From Bdellovibrio sp. NC01 (GTDB taxonomy: Bacteria > Bdellovibrionota > Bdellovibrionia > Bdellovibrionales > Bdellovibrionaceae), in contig NZ_CP030034.1 in the NCBI RefSeq assembly GCF_006874625.1, forward strand, positions 868,001-932,000: a stretch of 64,000 nt of DNA, read 5' to 3'. Made by a program: the position numbers and the translations under genes. This document shows, piece after piece, positions 28,391 to 36,292 of the stretch. The first letter of the stretch is position 1. Each line of letters begins with the position of its first letter. Below the pieces are notes generated by a model. It was not told where the DNA came from. It did no database searches and was given only the letters and a program-made list of their open reading frames with translations.

Positions 28391-30085
28391 TTAAACCAAC
28401 ATGAAGACGATCACTGCACCCCAGATAGTTTTGAGCGTGTTGGCGACAGCGTAAGTCACGGTATAACCTAAAATTGGAACTTTACTGTGAGCGGTTTCTT
28501 GGATGGCGCCAATAGCCGCTGTCGTTGTCATACTGCCAGCGCAAGCGCCGAATAGAATCGCTGGATGAAATTTGAATAAGTATCTGCCGACGAAGACAGA
28601 AAATAGAGCTGTCAAAACTGTGACTGCGATACCGGCAAAAAATAAACTGATACCGACCGCTTTAATCCCGGCCACGAATCCTGGTCCTGACACAAGTCCC
28701 ACGATGGCAACGAAGGCTCCCAGTCCAACAGAGTCAAAAACCCACAAGCCAGCTGGAGGAATTTGACCAAATGTAGGACTTGTTGCGCGCCAGTAGGATA
28801 ACAATAGACCCGCGATCAATGCGCCACCACTTGTACTAAGACTTAAAGGAATTCTGCCGACGTTAAATGACAACAAGCCGATTAAGCCCCCAAGTAAGAC
28901 CCCAAGGCCAATGAATACCATGTCTGACATGATGGTAGGGCGTTGTGGAGAGCCGATTTCTTTCGCAACTCGTTCGACGTCTTCCAATCTTCCAAGCAGA
29001 GTCACAACGTCGCCCGCATTCAGTTTTAAATTTTGATGAATAGGCAGTTCATGCTCAATACGTGTGACTTTGCGAACGAAAACATTTTTTCGGAAATCAT
29101 TGCCTTTGAATTTAATAACGTCAGCTGCGGTCTTGCCGAAATACTCTTTATTAGTAACGACGACGTCAAGGATCTCTATCTTGAAATCCAGAAGTTCAGA
29201 ATCATCAATCTCTTCACCAATTTCATCTTCGTGCTCGACCATATATTTGCGATTGCCAGCGATGGCGACCACATCTCCCGGAGAGATTACGACATTGCCG
29301 TTAGGATCAATGATGGTGCCTTCGTGACGCATACGAGTGACAAATATCGGAGCTTCACGACTGAACGAAGACTCAAACTCAGAAACTTTTTTATTGGCAT
29401 AAGTAGCGCCAGTGACTTTGTATGTACGAACAACGTTGCTAAGACGCGCTGAAATCACACCGGGCTCTTCAACTTTTTGTCCTAGCTTTTGTTCGTAGTC
29501 CTTACACTCTTTAACAAGATCAATCTTGAGAAGTTTTGGACCAAGGCTTGAGTAAACGTAAGCAAAACCGATCGTACCGAAGATATATGTGACGGCGTAA
29601 GCAATCGGAATTGAATTATTGTATTGAGTCTTGGCATCCGCTGCGATGTTGGGGAGGTTATTAATAGTATCTTGTCCCACACCGATAACAGCGGACTGTG
29701 TAAGGGCACCAGCAAGTAGACCTGTTGAATAACCTAAGTCAAAACCCATGATTTTCGCGACACCGAAGGCGATCAACAAACCCCCAACGCAGACGACGGC
29801 TGCGAAGAGCGCTTGTGGCAGACCGTCAGTCTTTAAACCTTGTATGAATTGCGGGCCGACTTTATATCCAACCGCGAATAGAAAGAGCATGAAGAAAATG
29901 GCTTTGGTGTCGGGCCCAATGTGAATTCCTAATTGTCCGATGATCACGCCCGCAATCAAAGTGCCCGTGACCGACCCAAGTTGAAAATAGCCAATCTTCA
30001 ATTTTCCAAACAGATATCCCAGGCCGATGGTTAAGAAAAAAGCCAACTCCGGATGCGCTTTGAGTTGATTGAACAACCAGTTCAT
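28391..30085 (-). CDS. aspT: aspartate:alanine antiporter AspT
   Basis: A 564-residue inner membrane exchanger of the AspT/YidE/YbjL family. Hydrophobic helices at both ends (about 1-190 and 390-564) flank two cytoplasmic TrkA-C-type domains (about 215-380; NVVISPGDVVAIAGNRKYM and LNAGDVVTLLGR). Swapping aspartate in for alanine out is electrogenic, and with proton-consuming decarboxylation by AspD it builds proton motive force. A GGAGG site precedes the ATG. It heads the five-gene minus-strand run aspT-aspD-RND. Confidence 0.92.
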   Translation of the reverse strand: MNWLFNQLKAHPELAFFLTIGLGYLFGKLKIGYFQLGSVTGTLIAGVIIGQLGIHIGPDTKAIFFMLFLFAVGYKVGPQFIQGLKTDGLPQALFAAVVCVGGLLIAFGVAKIMGFDLGYSTGLLAGALTQSAVIGVGQDTINNLPNIAADAKTQYNNSIPIAYAVTYIFGTIGFAYVYSSLGPKLLKIDLVKECKDYEQKLGQKVEEPGVISARLSNVVRTYKVTGATYANKKVSEFESSFSREAPIFVTRMRHEGTIIDPNGNVVISPGDVVAIAGNRKYMVEHEDEIGEEIDDSELLDFKIEILDVVVTNKEYFGKTAADVIKFKGNDFRKNVFVRKVTRIEHELPIHQNLKLNAGDVVTLLGRLEDVERVAKEIGSPQRPTIMSDMVFIGLGVLLGGLIGLLSFNVGRIPLSLSTSGGALIAGLLLSYWRATSPTFGQIPPAGLWVFDSVGLGAFVAIVGLVSGPGFVAGIKAVGISLFFAGIAVTVLTALFSVFVGRYLFKFHPAILFGACAGSMTTTAAIGAIQETAHSKVPILGYTVTYAVANTLKTIWGAVIVFMLV

Positions 30086-30246
30086 GGTGTGCCTCCATGA
30101 ACGTGAGATTAGTTTAAGTTGGTTGATTTAGTTATTGCAGTGCAAAGCAAATGCAAACAAACAACCCTGGACCTAGTCTAGGAGAGGACGTTGTTGGTGA
30201 TGAATCACACTGGATTACGTCGAGGATTTGGTCTTAAACAGAATTT

Positions 30247-30786
30247 TTAGCGCAACGCCATTTCGATCGCCGTGCGCACAAGCTTCGTTAAATCTTTTGC
30301 GTCTTTGGCAGTACTGCGCGCATCACGGGCAAAGCACGCAAGAACACGCGCGATGTCTTTACTTTGTGAACTGCGTTTTTTATGACCGTCAGTCAGGGTT
30401 TGGTGGAGAGCTTTTTCGAAGTCTCCCCAATAGACGTCCATTTCTTTCGGTGCATATGTCGTAGCATTATTTAGCATGTCCAGCGCATCTTTCGAAGGGT
30501 AGTACATCTTAAAGGGCTCGATCACATAAATATCAAACAGCGCCTGAAGCTTTCCTTCACTAGATTTAGTTTTTTCCGCACGCGTTTTGAAATCAATCCT
30601 GAAGTCTTCAATATGTGAATAGATGCATGCTGAAAAGACAGCGTCTTTATCAGGGAAGAGCGCATATAATGTGGGGCGAGAAACCTCGGCGACCTCAGCA
30701 ATATCAATCATGGTCACTTTCTTATATCCCATTTTCGCAAAAAGAGATTTCGCCTTTTCTATTACGTCATTCTTATTTGTTTTCAG
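30247..30786 (-). CDS. TetR-family regulator, apparent CTG start
   Basis: A repressor of about 179 residues if read from CTG 30786. The helix-turn-helix is VTMIDIAEVAEVSRPTLYAL, followed by FPDKDAVF. The first in-frame ATG (30732) would delete helix 1 of the DNA-binding domain. The open frame upstream reads MKTNKNDVIEKAKSLFAKMG, a normal TetR N terminus, and GAGG sits six bases before the CTG. The ligand domain is unassigned. It is divergent from the SDR gene across a 12-9-12 palindrome that is its likely operator. Confidence 0.82.
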   Translation of the reverse strand: MKTNKNDVIEKAKSLFAKMGYKKVTMIDIAEVAEVSRPTLYALFPDKDAVFSACIYSHIEDFRIDFKTRAEKTKSSEGKLQALFDIYVIEPFKMYYPSKDALDMLNNATTYAPKEMDVYWGDFEKALHQTLTDGHKKRSSQSKDIARVLACFARDARSTAKDAKDLTKLVRTAIEMALR

Positions 30787-30826
30787 TTGAAACCTCGCTT
30801 TAGCCCAGTTTGCTCTTTGCGCTACT

Positions 30827-30859
30827 TTTACATTTTAATGGAAAATGTTAAAATGTAAA
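30827..30859. promoter_or_regulatory. 12-bp perfect palindrome, likely TetR operator
   Basis: TTTACATTTTAA and TTAAAATGTAAA are exact inverse complements separated by nine bases. The site lies between the divergent TetR and SDR genes, ending 21 bases before the SDR ATG and starting 40 bases before the TetR start. Both position and symmetry fit a dimeric repressor controlling both genes. Confidence 0.75.
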
Positions 30860-30880
30860 GGAACCAAATTGGAGGTTTAT

Positions 30881-31630
30881 ATGAGTTTCAACAATAAAAC
30901 AATTCTGGTAACAGGCGCGGGTTCAGGCATCGGTGAAGCCTGTGCGAAACTTTTGGCAGAACGTCATGCCAATGTCATCGTCTCTGACATTAATAAAGAG
31001 GCGGCAGAGCGGGTGGTCGGTGAAATCAAAGCAAAGGGTGGGAAAGCTGAAGCGGTACTTTGTGACGTGACCAGTGAAGAACAAGTGAAAGCGATGATTG
31101 ATAAAATTGTGAAGGACCATGGCGCACTTTTCGGAGCAGTTAACAACGCGGGTGGAAATAGTGCTGGGACTGCTATCGGCGATACAACTTTAGCAAGATG
31201 GCGTCGCACTATTGATTTGAATTTGATCAGCGTATTTTCATGCATGCATTATGAAGTCAACGCCATGTTAAAAACCGGTGGTGGAGTGATCGTAAATATG
31301 GCTTCGATTCTGGGCACTGTAGGAATCGGCGGAGTCTCGGACTATGTTTCAGCAAAGCACGGTTTGATCGGCTTAACCAAAGCTGCGGCATGGGAATACG
31401 GTGACAAAAATATTCGTGTGAACTCGGTTTGCCCGGGCTTTATTGAAACTCCACAGATGATTCGTGAAACTCCGGCGGAAATTGCCAAAGGTTTAAAATC
31501 GAAATCAGCATTTAATCGATTAGGTCAGCCTAGCGAGATTGCGGGTCTGGTGGCATTTTTGTTATCTGATGAGGCGTCGTTTATTACTGGCAGTCATCAT
31601 TTGGCAGACGGCGGATATACAGCGGTTTAG
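30881..31630 (+). CDS. SDR-family NAD(P)-dependent oxidoreductase
   Basis: A 249-residue short-chain dehydrogenase. ATG 30881 is chosen because a TTGGAGG site lies six bases upstream; an earlier ATG at 30845 would sit inside the palindrome. The cofactor loop is TGAGSGIGEACA, the NNAG motif is present, and Ser/Tyr/Lys of the active site are in NMASILG and YVSAKHGL. The C terminus (FITGSHHLADGGYTAV) is classical. Substrate unknown; it is probably controlled by the adjacent TetR protein. Confidence 0.9.
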   Translation: MSFNNKTILVTGAGSGIGEACAKLLAERHANVIVSDINKEAAERVVGEIKAKGGKAEAVLCDVTSEEQVKAMIDKIVKDHGALFGAVNNAGGNSAGTAIGDTTLARWRRTIDLNLISVFSCMHYEVNAMLKTGGGVIVNMASILGTVGIGGVSDYVSAKHGLIGLTKAAAWEYGDKNIRVNSVCPGFIETPQMIRETPAEIAKGLKSKSAFNRLGQPSEIAGLVAFLLSDEASFITGSHHLADGGYTAV

Positions 31631-31720
31631 TTTGTTGCGTTCTAGAAAGTCATTGTCTGTTTCCTCGCATTTCGGTTGAGTTGTCATTGCATTGGACCTT
31701 GGCAGTTTTAATCTTGCGGT

Positions 31721-32860
31721 ATGGAACAGACAATGTTGACCCGAAATCTTATCGCGACTTTGTTGTTGTGTATTCTTGCCGCGGGCTGCGTTTATGTAAT
31801 GCTGCCGTTCGTGCCGGCACTGATTTGGTCCGCGACGATTGTTGTCGCAACCTGGAATCTAATGAAGCGTATTGAGCGGCATGTTCACGACAGCCGAGCG
31901 ATCGCAACCACCATCATGGTCGGAGTGATGGCCGCATTGGTTATCATTCCAGTTGCCATTGCGTCTTATATTATTTTTTCTCGAGTGGATGATGCGATCA
32001 CTTGGTTGCGCGATCTTCCGCAATACACCTTGCCGCCGGCACCTGATTGGCTAAGCAAAGGTCCTTTAGCTTCAACCAAACTTGCACGCGATTGGAATGA
32101 TCTTTCCGCAAAGGGCCCTGGTGCTTTAGCTAATTACTTACAACCTTATTTAAAACCCACTGCTTTGTGGCTTGCCGCTGCAGCGAAGTCCTATGGCTTG
32201 TTAGTTGTTCACATGATACTTACGCTGGCATTAACTGGAGTCTTTTATGCGAAAGGTGAAATGGTCGCTAAGGGCTTAATTATGTTTGCACGACGTATCG
32301 CCGGCGATCGCGGGGAGTTCTCTATCGTACTTGCAGCGCAAAGTATTCGCGCGGTGGCTCTTGGAATTGTTGTGACTGCAGTGACTCAAACAGTACTGGG
32401 TTCTGCGGGTTTAGCCCTGGCGGGAGTGCCGTTCACTCCGATTTTAACTGCTGTTATGTTTATTTTTTGTATCGCACAGTTGGGCCCGGTGATTCCAATG
32501 CTTGCCGGAGTGGCGTGGCTTTACAATAAAGACTTCAATACGACGGGGACCATTTTACTTGCGTGGACTTTGTTCGTTGGAATCATTGATAACGTACTTC
32601 GTCCCTTGTTGATTAAACGAGGCGCCGACTTGCCATTAATTTTAATTCTTGCCGGTGTCATCGGCGGATTGATTGCTTTCGGAGTGGTGGGCTTATTCAT
32701 CGGTCCGGTATTTTTAGCAGTGACATTCCGTTTACTCCAAGCATGGGTCGGAGAAGGTGAGCAAGGAGCCATCAGCAAAACGTCTCAAGGGCCACTGGTA
32801 AAGTCAGATGTACCGCAGGAGTTTATCGATTCACCAGATATTCACGGCACGCCCCTGTAG
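31721..32860 (+). CDS. AI-2E family transporter (UPF0118)
   Basis: A 379-residue inner membrane protein with about eight hydrophobic segments, the family's N-terminal pair (LLLCILAAGCVYVMLPFVPA) and the conserved C-terminal run (LRPLLIKRGADLPLIL then GLFIGPVFLAV). Some relatives export autoinducer-2, others are Na+/H+ antiporters; its cargo cannot be told. The ATG at 31733 is an alternative start. Confidence 0.85.
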   Translation: MEQTMLTRNLIATLLLCILAAGCVYVMLPFVPALIWSATIVVATWNLMKRIERHVHDSRAIATTIMVGVMAALVIIPVAIASYIIFSRVDDAITWLRDLPQYTLPPAPDWLSKGPLASTKLARDWNDLSAKGPGALANYLQPYLKPTALWLAAAAKSYGLLVVHMILTLALTGVFYAKGEMVAKGLIMFARRIAGDRGEFSIVLAAQSIRAVALGIVVTAVTQTVLGSAGLALAGVPFTPILTAVMFIFCIAQLGPVIPMLAGVAWLYNKDFNTTGTILLAWTLFVGIIDNVLRPLLIKRGADLPLILILAGVIGGLIAFGVVGLFIGPVFLAVTFRLLQAWVGEGEQGAISKTSQGPLVKSDVPQEFIDSPDIHGTPL

Positions 32861-32897
32861 ATTCACACAATATATAGACAGTTTATTTTAGGGTTGA

Positions 32898-32923
32898 TTT
32901 TGTATAGTATTATCTATACAAAA
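32898..32923. promoter_or_regulatory. palindromic operator upstream of the lipocalin pair
   Basis: TTTTGTATAG and CTATACAAAA form a perfect 10-bp inverted repeat around TATTAT, 52 bases before the first lipocalin ATG. The same half-sites with the same six-base spacing recur at 34973-34996 next to the MerR regulator gene, so this is the likely site for that regulator. Confidence 0.8.
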
Positions 32924-32975
32924 GCGCAAATGGCATAATAGAGTGCCTTATCAAATGTAAAGACGGGAAAATTTC

Positions 32976-33494
32976 ATGAAAAAATTAGTTTCGTCCTTGG
33001 CCCTAATTCTATTTTTTGGTTTTGCAACGGCCCATGCCGCGGATCGCACGGACCCTGAAGTCGTTTCGACGGTTGATTTCGCAAAGTATGCGGGTATGTG
33101 GTATGAGATCGCTCATGCACCAAACTTCTTTCAGCGTGGTTGTGTACGCTCGACAGCTGAATACGCCGTTCAGTCTGCGGTTTCAGTTTCCGTGAAGAAC
33201 ACTTGCTACAAAGCAAATGGCTCAAAGAGCGATATCACGGGTGAAGCAAAGGTCGTGGACTCGGCTGTGCCAGCAAAACTTAAGGTTCGTTTCAACTTTT
33301 TTGCTCGCGGTGATTATTGGATCGTGGATTTGGATCCGGACTATCAGTGGTCCGTTGTCAGTGGGCCAAATAAGAAGTCACTGTTTATCCTGTCCCGCCA
33401 GGCTCCGATGGATGAACAGATCTTAAATTCAATCATCGTCAGACTGAAGCAACGCGGTTTCAATGTTGATGACCTTATTTATGACCAGTATTGA
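32976..33494 (+). CDS. periplasmic lipocalin (Blc-like)
   Basis: A 172-residue secreted lipocalin. A signal peptide (MKKLVSSLALILFFGFATAHA) is followed by the lipocalin signature (KYAGMWYEIAHAPNFFQRGC) and the later structurally conserved DYWIVDLDPDYQWSVVSGP and LFILSRQAPM. Bacterial Blc-type proteins bind fatty acids or lysolipids. There is no lipobox, so it should be soluble in the periplasm. It is the first gene behind the palindromic operator and is followed three bases later by a second lipocalin. Confidence 0.88.
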   Translation: MKKLVSSLALILFFGFATAHAADRTDPEVVSTVDFAKYAGMWYEIAHAPNFFQRGCVRSTAEYAVQSAVSVSVKNTCYKANGSKSDITGEAKVVDSAVPAKLKVRFNFFARGDYWIVDLDPDYQWSVVSGPNKKSLFILSRQAPMDEQILNSIIVRLKQRGFNVDDLIYDQY

Positions 33495-33497
33495 TCA

Positions 33498-34025
33498 ATG
33501 AAAATCATCGTTGTTATTGGCACTCTAATTTTGCTGGGAGGATGTGGAACGATGTCTTCGACAAAACCACTACCAACGGTTTCCCATGTCGACATTTCCA
33601 GATTCATGGGAGATTGGTACGTCGTTGCAAATATCCCAACCTTCGTTGAAAAGGGCGCCACAAACGCGATCGAATCATACTCGTGGAATGAAAAAGAAAA
33701 TCGGATCGACGTTGATTTTCGCTTTAATGCCGACACGCCGAAAGGTCCTGTAAAGCGCTATCCTCAAAAAGCTTGGATCTATGACAAGAATACAAATGCT
33801 GAATGGAGAGTGCAGCCTTGGTGGCCTCTTAAGTTTTCGTATCTTATCATAGATCTGGCACCTGATTATTCGTACACGGTGATCGGGGTTCCAAGTCGTA
33901 ACTACGTATGGATAATGGCGCGAAAGCCAGTGATGGATTCCGCGCTTTTTGCAGAGGTTGTTTCTAAGGTGCAGTCTTTTGGTTACGACACTTCAAAAAT
34001 ACAAAAGGTGCCGCAAATTTGGTAA
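33498..34025 (+). CDS. lipocalin lipoprotein (Blc-like)
   Basis: A 175-residue lipocalin with lipobox LGGC (lipidated Cys at residue 16), so membrane anchored. The lipocalin motif is RFMGDWYVVANIPTFVEKG, with later YLIIDLAPDYSYTVIGVPS and VWIMARKPVMD. It is a divergent paralogue of the soluble lipocalin just upstream, giving a soluble plus anchored pair. Probably lipid binding or transfer at the envelope, in line with the lipid-modifying operon across the regulator gene. Confidence 0.88.
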   Translation: MKIIVVIGTLILLGGCGTMSSTKPLPTVSHVDISRFMGDWYVVANIPTFVEKGATNAIESYSWNEKENRIDVDFRFNADTPKGPVKRYPQKAWIYDKNTNAEWRVQPWWPLKFSYLIIDLAPDYSYTVIGVPSRNYVWIMARKPVMDSALFAEVVSKVQSFGYDTSKIQKVPQIW

Positions 34026-34026
34026 T

Positions 34027-34944
34027 TCAGGTTAGGTCTTTCAAATAACTTTGAAATTCACTCATAGAGGAGAAAATCACGACATCACGTTTTAAATTCA
34101 ATTTTAGCTGAGCAGTATTTCTTCCAGCCAGAAGAAATACGATCTGCGAAGGCAGGTTTCTGTCCAAGAAGTTAATGTAACTAAAAAGACTTTCCTTCGC
34201 GCCTTCATTTTCTGACACCGTGCTTGAGATTAAAAGATGAGTGGCATCGTAGCGGAGGCACGTTTCACTCAGGTCTTTTTTCGGGGTGCTTGGTCCTAGA
34301 TATAATGTTTTTAAGCCTTCAATTCGGCTTAAGCTTGAAGCGAAAGAGATTCCTAAATCGTGTAAATCTCCTTCTGGCGTGGTCATAACCAAGCGTGATT
34401 TCGCTTTAGTTTTTTTGCTTTCCTTTTGTACGAGAATTAATTGTTCTTTGATAAATGCAGATAAAATGTGTTCTTGCCCGACAGTAAGCTGTCCGTGTGC
34501 TACCTGTTGGCCGATCTGGCCAGCAAGTGGGGTAAGGAGGTTGGCAATAAACATATCCGGTTTTAAGTCGCGTCTCTTTTTATGAAGAAGATCCGCAACT
34601 TCATCCCATTTAAACAGGTGGGCAAGATCCAAGATTTTATATATGGACTCGACATGTTTGTTGGCGGGAGCGGCAGTTGCATTAGCGGTTTCTTGTTGTG
34701 GAAGGATTTTTTCTAAATCCGCTAAGTTGAGCTTGGCAATATTGCCGATCTTGTAGCCCTTGTCGATAAGGGCCTGTAATAAACGAGCCTTTTCGATGTC
34801 TTGACGAGAATAGAGTCTTCGTCCCGTTTCACTGCGCTTTGGTTTGAAAGCTTTATAACGTGTTTCCCAGCCGCGCAATGTAAACTCGGAAATCCCAGTA
34901 AGCTCAATAACTTGTCTAATCGAAAACGATTCATTTTTGGTCAT
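34027..34944 (-). CDS. MerR-family regulator of CarH/LitR type (B12-binding)
   Basis: A 305-residue regulator. Residues 1-75 are a MerR winged helix (YSIRQV-like start, LRGWETRYKAFKPKR, GRRLYSRQDIEKARLL). Residues about 95-215 match the cobalamin-binding part of CarH/LitR: the Glu-His pair in LTVGQEHILSAF (E158, H159), the lower-ligand His195 in EGDLHDLG, and LYLGPSTPKKDL. The cap Trp expected in the GEAW-type motif is Val148 here. CarH/LitR proteins repress in the dark with adenosylcobalamin and release DNA in light. It lies between two palindromic sites and probably controls the lipocalins, the lipid operon and itself. The start has a weak ribosome site. Confidence 0.85.
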   Translation of the reverse strand: MTKNESFSIRQVIELTGISEFTLRGWETRYKAFKPKRSETGRRLYSRQDIEKARLLQALIDKGYKIGNIAKLNLADLEKILPQQETANATAAPANKHVESIYKILDLAHLFKWDEVADLLHKKRRDLKPDMFIANLLTPLAGQIGQQVAHGQLTVGQEHILSAFIKEQLILVQKESKKTKAKSRLVMTTPEGDLHDLGISFASSLSRIEGLKTLYLGPSTPKKDLSETCLRYDATHLLISSTVSENEGAKESLFSYINFLDRNLPSQIVFLLAGRNTAQLKLNLKRDVVIFSSMSEFQSYLKDLT

Positions 34945-34972
34945 CTAGTCTGATTGTACATCCTTCGCTATA

Positions 34973-34996
34973 TTTGTATAGAAAAAACTATACAAA
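34973..34996. promoter_or_regulatory. palindromic operator between merR and the lipid operon
   Basis: TTTGTATAG and CTATACAAA are perfect inverse complements around AAAAAA, in the divergent region 28 bases before the MerR ATG and 39 bases before the FAD gene GTG. The half-sites and spacing match the site at 32898-32923 exactly. Confidence 0.82.
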
Positions 34997-35035
34997 AATG
35001 AGAGAATAAGACATATCGCGTAGGTGAGGTGTCAA

Positions 35036-36292
35036 GTGAAGACAGCGGTAATCGGTGCAGGTATTAGCGGCTTGGGAGCGGCTTGGATTTTGAGTCAAGC
35101 TGACGAGGTACATCTTTTTGAGTCAGAAAGCCGTTTAGGTGGACACGCTCACACCGTGCACGTTAACGAAGGGGCTTCGAGTATTCCGGTAGATACCGGT
35201 TTTCTAGTCTATAATGAGCTGACATATCCGCACCTAACACGTTTTTTCAAAACCCTAAATGTCGACACAGTCGAATCTGACATGTCGTTAGCGATCAATG
35301 CACGTCACAAAAATTTGGAATGGGCAGGTACGAACCTCGATACGGTTTTTGCGCAACGGACAAATATTCTTCGTCCGGGTTTTCTGCGAATGCTATACGA
35401 GATCACGCGTTTTCATCGTGAGGCAGAGGCTAACAAGGAACTTGCTCATAAAAATAACTGGAGTCTTGGTCAATTGATTAAGGCGCGCGCGTACAGCGAT
35501 GGCTTTAAGCGTGACTATCTTTTACCGATTGGCGCCGCCATTTGGTCGACTCCGGAGCGAGGCATGGAGGATTTTCCTGCCGAAACATTTTTGACGTTTT
35601 TTATTAATCATCGTCTTTTACAAATTAATGATCGCCCCATTTGGAGAACAGTTAAGGGCGGATCGATCGAGTACGTAAAAAAAGTCAGCCAACGAATTCC
35701 TTTCCTGCATTTGAATTCTCCAGTTCAAAATGTCGAAAGGCGCGCTGGAAAAGTTCTAGTTCGTACGGCTGGTGAATGTTTGGAGTTCGACCGAGTCGTT
35801 TTTGCGACCCATGCGCCAGTGACTTTGCGAATTTTAGAAAACGCCACGGAGCTAGAGCGAAGAGTTCTTGGCGGAATTAAAACCGCGGGCAATAAAACCT
35901 ATTTGCATAAAGACAGTTCATTCATGCCTTCTCGTAAGAAGTGCTGGTCTTCCTGGAACGTGGTGGGTTCTCCAGACAGTCAAAGTCATGAAAATGTCTC
36001 TTTGACGTACTTCATCAACAAACTGCAACCACTTCCAACTGACCAAAATTTTTTCGTCACATTGAACCCGCGTTCGCCGATACAAGATGTGTTGCGTGAA
36101 TTTACTTATGAACATCCACAATTCGACCGTACTGCCATTGAAGCGCAGAAATCGTTAGCCACAATACAAGGCCAAGGTGGGATTTATTTTGCGGGTGCTT
36201 GGACAAGATATGGCTTTCACGAAGATGGACTGTTGAGTGCTGTTCGAGTTGGTGAGCTTTTAGGAATGAAAGCTCCGTGGGAGGTCTCATGA
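35036..36292 (+). CDS. FAD-dependent amine-oxidase-like oxidoreductase
   Basis: A 418-residue flavoprotein with the dinucleotide motif AVIGAGISGLGAAWIL at the extreme N terminus, ESRLGGHAHTV, and the C-terminal FAD motif IYFAGAWTRYGFHEDGLLSA. GTG 35036 is chosen for its GAGGTG site; GTG 35024 would precede it. The same protein accompanies DUF1365, a cyclopropane-synthase homologue and DUF1295 in light- or singlet-oxygen-responsive clusters of other Proteobacteria. Its reaction is not established; it probably acts on an unsaturated or modified acyl chain. First gene of the operon. Confidence 0.85.
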   Translation: MKTAVIGAGISGLGAAWILSQADEVHLFESESRLGGHAHTVHVNEGASSIPVDTGFLVYNELTYPHLTRFFKTLNVDTVESDMSLAINARHKNLEWAGTNLDTVFAQRTNILRPGFLRMLYEITRFHREAEANKELAHKNNWSLGQLIKARAYSDGFKRDYLLPIGAAIWSTPERGMEDFPAETFLTFFINHRLLQINDRPIWRTVKGGSIEYVKKVSQRIPFLHLNSPVQNVERRAGKVLVRTAGECLEFDRVVFATHAPVTLRILENATELERRVLGGIKTAGNKTYLHKDSSFMPSRKKCWSSWNVVGSPDSQSHENVSLTYFINKLQPLPTDQNFFVTLNPRSPIQDVLREFTYEHPQFDRTAIEAQKSLATIQGQGGIYFAGAWTRYGFHEDGLLSAVRVGELLGMKAPWEVS

